DNA of 64,000 nt from positions 310,001 through 374,000 of the forward strand of contig NC_070572.1 of the NCBI RefSeq assembly GCF_026914185.1, given 5' to 3'. Positions 57,238 to 64,000 of the stretch are shown here, in pieces. Each line of letters starts with the position of its first letter. The first letter of the stretch is position 1. This stretch comes from Puccinia triticina (Eukaryota > Basidiomycota > Pucciniomycetes > Pucciniales > Pucciniaceae). The notes under the pieces are model-generated. The model saw only the letters and a program-made list of their open reading frames with translations. It had not been told where the DNA came from and did not search any database. The translations under genes and the position numbers were made by a program.

Positions 57238-58078
57238 ATGTCTCCAACTTGAATTTTTTTTTATGATAGATACAAGCTTGGAATTGAACCATCAGATTCT
57301 TAAAGACTTTGACCCTATAAGAACACTATTTGAATTTCTGAGCAGCTTGAAAGAAGAGAAATATTCTTCTGGGGGCTTCTCTTCCATTTGAAGAGATGAA
57401 GATGTAAACACCTTTCCTAGATATCATGCAAAAAGAAATGCACTTGGCTATCCAAAATTCATTGAACAAGGAAAAAAAGAGAAAGAAACCTATGAAATAA
57501 TGTTGAGAATCTTGATCTGATGAAAAATTGGAACTTGACAAATATTTTGATTTTTTTGAGAAGATTCAGGATAAATTGGTATTAAAGTTTGAATCTGACC
57601 TCTGCCTTCCCAATTCAGGATGCAAGTCTCAACTGAATCTGGTCCAAGCAAGAATTAGATATATGAAGAAACTTACCAAAATCACAACAAAATTGATAGT
57701 CATTTACCTTTCACTCTTTGGTGAGCATGAAGGGGGAAAGTTGACAGAAACAGACCTTGGGTACATCATGGATTTCTTCAAATCTTTCTGGAAAAAGATT
57801 GAAATTGGTGAAGGTTTTGTAACAAGAGGTGAGAATAAATTTGAACAGAAACTGCATGAAATGGTGAACTGTCAATCAAACAAAACATTCCATTCAAACA
57901 ACATGAGTACTCCACGTAACCTTACAGCAAAGGCTTGGAAGATTGTTTGGCATTGGGCTGAAAATGAAAAAAGAGTTCCACTTACAAATTCTGTTCAAAA
58001 AATATAATTCAAAAAGAGTAGAATATCATCTGGATTTGGTTGAGATAATCAACAAAATCATACTCTATTTGAATTACT
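57238..58078 (+). pseudogene. 3' half of second secreted-protein family gene
   Basis: Continues the gene at 37030-37573, aligning with codons about 182-457 of the 27970 gene (LSLFGEHEGGKLTET, NMSTPRN). A 2-nt insertion close to the join and a TGA near 57390, plus a shift near 57515, break it. These lie outside the transposon, so the copy may have been non-functional before or after insertion. Confidence 0.75.
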
Positions 58079-58693
58079 AGAGGCCAAAGCGGCTTCGCCG
58101 CCGCAAGCAACCACGTCCCCCGGAGAATTATCATAAATGCCAGGCCCCCCGCCCAAATTCCCACACCAAGCCTCCTTGCCCCCGAGCTCCCCCCAAAGAG
58201 AGCCGCCCGCCGCCACCGGCAAAGCGGTGCAAAACACATCCCCCATGAATTAATGATGCATTTCTCCAGCATGAAGGCGCTGGCACCCCTTCAGCCCCTA
58301 ACGGCACCAAAAATTGACAGGAGCTCAAATGGGTAGAGACCTAACGGACCAAACCCAGGTTGACACCATCTTCCTCGCAAATCACGAAGTTGAGCCCTGC
58401 TTAACTACGGGGCAAGTTGATTGCTTAGCATTTGAGCAAGCTATACACGCCTAATATCAGTTAAATTCGCGAAACACAGATCGCTCGCCGCTCCATCATA
58501 ATCCACGCCGTGAAAACCGCCGCGGCAATCCAAGGGCCTCGACGAGCCCCTCGAACCCACCAAACACAGCCATCCTCCCATCGCCCACCATTTCACCACC
58601 TACCCGCGGCTTGAATTCATCCTAGAAGCCGCCAACCACATCAGCGTTCGCCCGACCTCACACAACTATTGCCGAGAAGAGCATTGCTGCCGC
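58079..58693. other. Gene-free stretch
   Basis: GC-rich sequence with short overlapping frames. GGCTTCGCCGCCGC near 58088 resembles GCGGCGAAGCCGCC at 27685 in reverse. Nothing else supported. Confidence 0.35.
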
Positions 58694-59670
58694 TCACTTG
58701 TACTTCCCCAAAATTCCCGCCATGACCGCCGGCCTGTTGCACAAGGAAAGACGCCAACGCTCGACGTTTGTGAATTCGCCGATCTCGATTTGGCAGACCT
58801 TCAATACGTTTACCCAGCTGACGAGACCAGCAAGTTAGAAACTACGCCAAGACTTGCACAACAAGGGCGACAAACGGCCAAATCATCATATCCGCCAACG
58901 AATAGGCCCCACCACCTCCGCCCACGAAAAAACACCTAGATGTGCCGCCACCTGCTCCGCCCAGCAGCTTCTCCAAATGCTTGTACCCCTCAATAAGACG
59001 AGACCTCCAGTAATCTCTAAGCAATGGCGCCTCGCCGTCGACAGAACCTGCGACACAGACAGCATCAACAACACCATTGAAGACTCCAGATTGCGCCAGA
59101 TCGCAAACGCACGCTCGAAATGGATCAATTCATTGGTGGGAACTGCAATATTTGTCAAGCCTTACTCCATCAGGTTGACCACGTTGGAATCTTCACGCTC
59201 ACCCGCGCCATAAAATAAGTTAGCTTTGTCAATCTGTTTCGCCAAGTGCTAGCCGTTGTTGAGAAAAGCGGTCAGCACGTTTAATCCGGATGTTCAACAC
59301 GACACGTCTTACCAGCATAATCGCGCCAGCTCCCAACAAAGCGAAGGGCGCCGCCGACTTGTTTAAGTAATCCGCGTTGTTATCAATCAGCACTGGAATC
59401 TCGCCTGAATCAGTGACATGTCAGTAGTGCGGTGGGGTCACGGCTAAGCAATATACACCAAGCCATGACGCCACATGACGAACCATTGGGGCTGAGGGCA
59501 AGGAATGCATTCGATTTTTCCACTCCGGTCCTGACATCCAAGACGAGATGGTCGATTCGTGCGCGGTACCGTAGTTGAAGCTCCTCAACCAAAATCTGGG
59601 CCGATTGTCCGCTCGGCGTGTTCATCGTCACTAACCTCAAGGGCCTATCATGGTGAGTAGACTCCGACAT
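58694..59670 (-). CDS. Glutathione S-transferase, Ure2-like
   Basis: Minus strand. Exon 1 (59670-59484) has the thioredoxin-fold start, RLVTMNTPSGQSAQILVEEL, and FLALSPNG. A GT-AG intron joins it in phase to exon 2 (59404-59313), GEIPVLIDN..GAGAIML. Exon 3 begins HLAKQIDKANLFYG (about 59246). The C-terminal all-helical domain includes YKHLEKLL, FFVGG and YSLADMMIWPFV (about 58970-58850). After a short intron it ends FTNVERW..NRPAVMAGI, stopping at 58696-58694. GSTs conjugate glutathione to electrophiles; SPNGEIPVL supplies glutathione contacts. The stretch around 59190-59050 could not be threaded without a short intron or frameshift, so a damaged gene is possible. Confidence 0.65.
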
Positions 59671-59924
59671 TGGATTTCGACTCGCCAGTGGGGTATTGAA
59701 ATCAAATCTCATAAGCCCACACGCCAATCAAGTTATGATAGTCGTCAGCCCCAACTAAGCTTGTCCACCCGCATCGTCCGCCAAGGCCACCCCCCGGCAA
59801 AACCCTCAGTCCCCAAAAACCCCCCCCTCCACAGCAAAAGTCACCGATTATCATTGCAATGGAGCGCATTGTTCGCAAGGGGGAATCAAGACACCTTACG
59901 ATTACACTTGACAAAACGTACGCA

Positions 59925-60280
59925 GGCAAATGCAGCGAGATGATTAGGTCAGTGCGCCTAGTTGGTTTCGAGTTTTCTGAGGCTTTGGGCAAGAGCGACG
60001 AGACTAACGGTATAAAGTTTGTATTGTGGAAGGGTGCGGCCAGTTGAATGCGCAAGCGTACTGACCCGGCCAACAATTGAGTGCTCAGGTAATTAGCAAA
60101 GTGGCCTGGGTTGGTTGCTAGATCCAGGCAAATGCAGCGAGATGATTAGGTCAGTACGCCTAGTTGGTTTCAAGTTTTCTGAGGCTTCAGGCGAGAGGGA
60201 CAAGACTAACGGTATAAAGTTTGTATTGTGGAAGGGTGTGGCCAGTTGAATGCGCAAGCGTACTGACCCGGCCAAAAATT
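59925..60280 (+). repeat. Tandem duplication, ~150-bp copies, 200-bp period
   Basis: The block from CAGGCAAATGCAGCGAG to GTACTGACCCGGCC at 59925-60070 recurs at 60127-60275 with few differences. It lies upstream of the GST gene, in its divergent flank. Confidence 0.7.
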
Positions 60281-60593
60281 GGGCGCTCAGGTAAGAGCAA
60301 TCAGTTGACCAGCGCTGCGGAGACGATATTATGGTATCAACACGGAGGCGAGGGTCCCAAAGGAGGCAATTCCGTTGTCAAGCACTGTGTAGGCCTGATG
60401 TTAAGGTAAGGGGAGTAAGGGGGCTGGAGCGGCTAAGTCAATAGTCAGAATTTCGAGTCAAGCCGCATGCTGTGGAAGAAAAAGGGGAAGGGACTGTGGC
60501 GCCCGTTGAATTGTACTACACGGATGGTTCCTGTTTGCCGGGTTGGGCTTGTAGGGGAGGTGAAGCTGCACGAGGGGTCTGGATATCTGACGG

Positions 60594-61529
60594 TGTAAGA
60601 CTCAAAAGTGGTAATGAAACCCTTTTGCTGAATGGTGAAGGGTATGATGGAGTTGCAAGCTCTGCCCTTCTGTTATCAGTCAACAAGACCCACCAAGCTC
60701 AGCTTGGCAAGTTTTATTAAGTGATAGGTCTGGTCTGTTCCAGATGAAATCTGTTTGACTGGCAACGTGTAAGTGTTTCAATTACTTTGTTATAAGGGTT
60801 GAAATGTTGTTATAAGGGTTGATTTATTGTTATAAGGGTTTTAGGATTTGAGTGTGGATGAGTGTTGGGTGACTTGTGAGTTCTGGGTGAGGAACTGGGG
60901 AGCAGGCCACTGGGGGTGGAGAGAGCTCCTTTTATAGACAAAAGGGGAGCCCCAAAGGGGCTTGTGGGTTAGGGTTTCAGCTAATCTAGACAACAGGGTG
61001 AGGGATTTTAGCTGGTGGGAGTAGATACAAATGATGTCATAGCCCCTCAGGGGCGCATGAATGGTGTCAGAATATACAACAGAACATTCTAACGCATGCA
61101 TGAGGTGACAGTAGACTGCATGAGCTGTCATACAGGGGGAATTAGTGTATACACAAAGTCTGAGGCTGCAGAAACAGTGTAAATGATGTCATACTATGTA
61201 TATAAAGGAGTGTATGTAGTTAATATGTAATGAGTGTAGCCTGACAGGGAGATGTATGTTTGTATCCTGTGATATGTATAAGTGTACTACTGTGAAACTT
61301 GGGTTGGGGCAGGTGACAGCTGGGTTACTGGGCTGGCCGTGTGATAGGTGTCCATGAGGTGTAACTTCCATGCTAGCGGGGGTCCAGGGGTGCTTCCAGT
61401 GGTTACTAAGGGTGAAATTGGCCGTAGAATCCATTTCTGGGGTCCATTTGGTTGTATCTTGAGGCCTAGTATGAGTAATTATGTGGTATAGAAAAAACTT
61501 TTTATTTTTCCACTTTTCCGTCTACCACA
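60594..61529 (-). mobile_element. LTR (minus orientation) with adjacent polypurine tract
   Basis: Minus strand begins TGTGGTAGAC and ends GTCTTACA, 936 bp, with TATA box CTATAAAAGG (about 60934). Immediately outside its start is GGGGGAGGA (61530-61538), a polypurine tract, so this is the 3' LTR of a minus-strand retrotransposon rather than a solo LTR. Internal sequence beyond about 61700 is not recognisable. Relative of 11186-12488. Confidence 0.65.
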
Positions 61530-63666
61530 TCCTCCCCCAAATTATTGTCTGTCCCCAGACAATTTTGACGTGAAAAGTGCTTTCTGTCAACTTTTGAACC
61601 TGTGACATGGTGAATTTACGTGATGATTTGCAGGATCCTTGGAGAATTGGCCATTTTGACGTCTTCTGGGCCACGTGGCTTGAGAGGCTGCGCAGGGTGA
61701 AAATTGGCCAAAAATTTGATTTTTGTTAATTTTAGGGTTTTTCTTGACAAAAACTTTTTGTTGGTTCTGGGAGTTAAAGTGCTGCGCGCAGTCCGCAGTC
61801 CGCAGTCCGCAGTTGCGCAGTTGCGCAGTAGTGCTGCTTGTGCTGTGGTGGCGGCCGCAGCTGTTGCTCTAGCGCCTTAGGGTGCGCGCTATTGAAGCCG
61901 CGGGCCTCGGGTGTCGAGTAGTGATCGGGGACTCGACCCGTCTCCGATGATTGGTTGGTCGGGCTTGGGGCCCGGGTACACAGTGATGATCGTACCCGCC
62001 CGTCAAGCTCTCGTTTGGTCTTGAGTGTTTACTCCCTACCCCGCCACGGGGTATGTGTATGTATATTGACCTTACCCCATAGGGGGGGTATTGATGTATC
62101 CTCTACCTTTCGTCCTTGGCCAGCACCCAACCCTTCGACTTCGCCGATCTTCCAACCTCTTTGACTACATACGTCACCGGCGCCGCTGGCTTGGTTTCCT
62201 CAAGTTGGTTCTCTTGACCTCGGACCACTTTCGTCATATGGAGTGGGTTTTTCTCTTTTCTGTTCTGCTAGCGGTTCTTTGATTTGGAGCCCGCTTCTTC
62301 TTGGTTCCAAAGAAGACAAAAAAGAAACAGAACCCATCTGTGTATACCAGATTTGACAGCTGACAGCCCTATTCTACTTCGACAGCGCTCCTCGTACCAC
62401 CGCCGCGGACAGATTCGCTCGCTGGACTCGATAGCCCATACCCTCAACAGTGTATGTACATACATGTTCCTTTCTTTTGACCGGTGCTAAGACGGAGAGA
62501 CTGACGACCGTCTCTTTGTCTCGTTCTTCTAGATCTTCCAACGACTTCTAATGCGCATTGCTGCCGCTGATCAAACGAGGTCGATCAAAGGTCCTTTAAG
62601 CCCTGCAGCTGTGTGTATTGGACATGGGCCGAGCCCTCCTCCATCGACGTCATCGCCTCAGTAGTTCGGATTTGAGTGCCTCCCCCCCAGTGAGTCTACC
62701 GAGGGTTTTGCGAGGGTATAAAAGGTCTGCCTCGCCTCGTCATCTCCATCCTCACCCGTACCACATCGGGTCCTCATTTTAACTAGTTGTTCTACTACCA
62801 TATCGTCCAAACGATACTGTTGTGCATAGCTTGTTATCCCCAAACCATTGCAAAGATTGTTGTCGATCTCGTTTGTCCTTGATGATCGCTTTCGGGTGTA
62901 GAACTGATAAGTCCTCCTTCCCCCTATTGCCCAAACGTTACTATCGTTGACTAGCGAGTGGCGCGATATAAAGCTAATCAAACTGTTGCAAAGCCCGCCC
63001 TCCAGTTTGAGCCCGATCAACCCGGAACAAGGTGAGTTGTCCTTCTGTGAGCTTTGTCGCTTGCGCCAAGAAGCGTAGAAATGATGATTGGGTTTTTGAA
63101 GTCCATATTGAGTTCACGTCCGACCAATCGTTCCCAATCGTCCTAACACAAGCAAAGCTGTTTGTATCTGGAGCTGCCATCCTTCGTTCCCAAGACTAAA
63201 TATGTGTAACAATAGCTGTGTAATCAATAATGTTGATCCAGTATAGCGTTGATCCAGCGGTTTCTACTGATCCTTTTTATCATGAAATTTGAAAATTCTG
63301 AATCCCAGAATGAAGTTGAAAGCCCTCTCCCCCAACTGAGAAGGTTGTCCTCAACCTCAAAGAAAGTGAGTTATTTGTAAGAAAGAAAGAAAAGTAAAAA
63401 AGAGTGTGGTTTTTTTAAAAACAAGTGTTGATAAGCAGTTTAAACTCTTGCTGAGGAGGTAGATTTAGTTGGAGGTTTCCATAGACTTTTGAGATATTCT
63501 GAATTGTGTATTGTGAGATTGATGGTGGGAGGATGGTGATAAAAGAGTGACTTTTTGAAAGAATGTGAGTTCCTCCCCCAACTTGAAAGATTTAAGCCCC
63601 AATAGTTTCAGAATTTAGAGCTGATATCTGTTTTGATGATTCAGAAAATAGAAAAATGGTAAATGT
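61530..63666. other. No supported gene; simple repeats and a TATA motif
   Basis: Contains short repeats of CGCAGTC/GCGCAGTT (61785-61830). GGGTATAAAAGG at about 62714 looks like a core promoter, possibly of an LTR or of an unrecognised gene. From 63190 the sequence becomes AT-rich. No domain-bearing frame found. Confidence 0.35.
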
Positions 63667-64000
63667 TTAACCAATTCCAACAAGGAGCCTTGGGCGGTTG
63701 AAGTGTGTCTGAAGTAGTCCAAAGAGGTCAGGCGGAATCTTCAGTGATGGTTGAACAAGGAGCTTCCTGAGTGAGTAAAATAAGTAAATAAATTGATTCC
63801 TTTGTGATTCAAGATGATATAGATCATTGATTGATCCTTTCAATTCTTGTTTAGGTTCTGAATGGTATTCATTGTGTTTGCTACTTGAATTTGTTTTTGT
63901 TGAGTTAATATCTGGTGGTACCGGTGCAGGCAGCAAGATAAACATGTCTTCAGAGGGTGTACAGATTGGATTTGGACCGATTGGAATTTGTGAGTCTGTT
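63667..64000 (-). other. Open frame reaching the right edge, unrecognised
   Basis: A minus-strand frame open from the window edge to a stop at 63667 (about 110 codons), with Pro/Asn/Ser-rich then Leu-rich composition. It may be the last exon of a gene that starts beyond 64000, or chance. No domain recognised. Confidence 0.25.

Noticed and set aside
60472..60720. RNase H-like peptide (YYTDGSCLPG)
   Set aside because: The resemblance to the RNase H start is short, and the frame runs into an LTR at 60594. At most it is a fragment of a non-LTR element cut by that LTR.
62658..63020. 120-codon minus-strand frame
   Set aside because: No recognisable domain. It lies opposite a TATA-containing segment and has no support beyond being open.

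Overview
The window looks like a repeat-rich chromosome segment of a basidiomycete, most probably a rust fungus (Pucciniales). That placement is an inference. It rests on ordinary genes cut by many 50-160 bp introns (GH18 chitinases with 10 introns each, SEC63 with 10), on a Plavaka/CACTA-type transposase, on hAT and Ty1/copia elements and on dense MITE-like and palindromic repeats. No prokaryotic features are present.

Layout. 0.5-4.8 kb: a 614-bp MITE with an 8-bp target duplication, then a region of tandem hairpin units duplicated directly (1.56-2.46 and 3.44-4.14 kb) and braided with inverted duplications. 5.9-8.0 kb and 14.9-16.9 kb: two paralogous GH18 chitinase genes of identical exon architecture, separated by about 7 kb of MITEs, a solo LTR and minisatellites. 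18.1-21.0 kb: SEC63, the J-protein subunit of ER post-translational translocation. 21.4-27.4 kb: an intact, very young Ty1/copia element (338-bp LTRs differing at one position, 1,397-codon gag-pol) inserted in the integrase of an older, antisense copia. 28.0-29.4 kb: a 481-codon gene for a probable secreted protein of unknown function. 32.1-36.1 kb: a decayed hAT transposase broken by a MITE and by an inverted duplication.

37.6-57.2 kb is the main discovery. It is a 19,661-bp DNA transposon that starts CACTTC and ends GAAGTG, with about 134-bp terminal inverted repeats and a 3-bp TCA target duplication. It inserted in the middle of a second copy of the 28-kb gene family, whose halves lie at 37.03-37.57 and 57.24-58.08 kb. 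Inside are a Plavaka/Tnp2-like transposase (about 51.0-54.6 kb) and two large divergently transcribed accessory genes. Both accessory genes combine small SAP/HeH-like helical segments with long low-complexity tandem repeats. Three LTR-sized insertions (two with exact 5-bp target duplications), C-to-T nonsense mutations and homopolymer frameshifts show that the accessory genes are decaying while the transposase is nearly intact.

58.7-59.7 kb: a Ure2-like glutathione S-transferase gene on the minus strand. 60.6-61.5 kb: a minus-strand LTR with an adjacent polypurine tract, related to the solo LTR at 11.2-12.5 kb. The rest to 64 kb holds no gene I can support except a possible partial ORF at the right edge.

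Host functions here are few: chitinases, SEC63, GST and a candidate secreted protein family. Everything else is mobile DNA in at least four layers of nesting, which allows insertions to be ordered in time.
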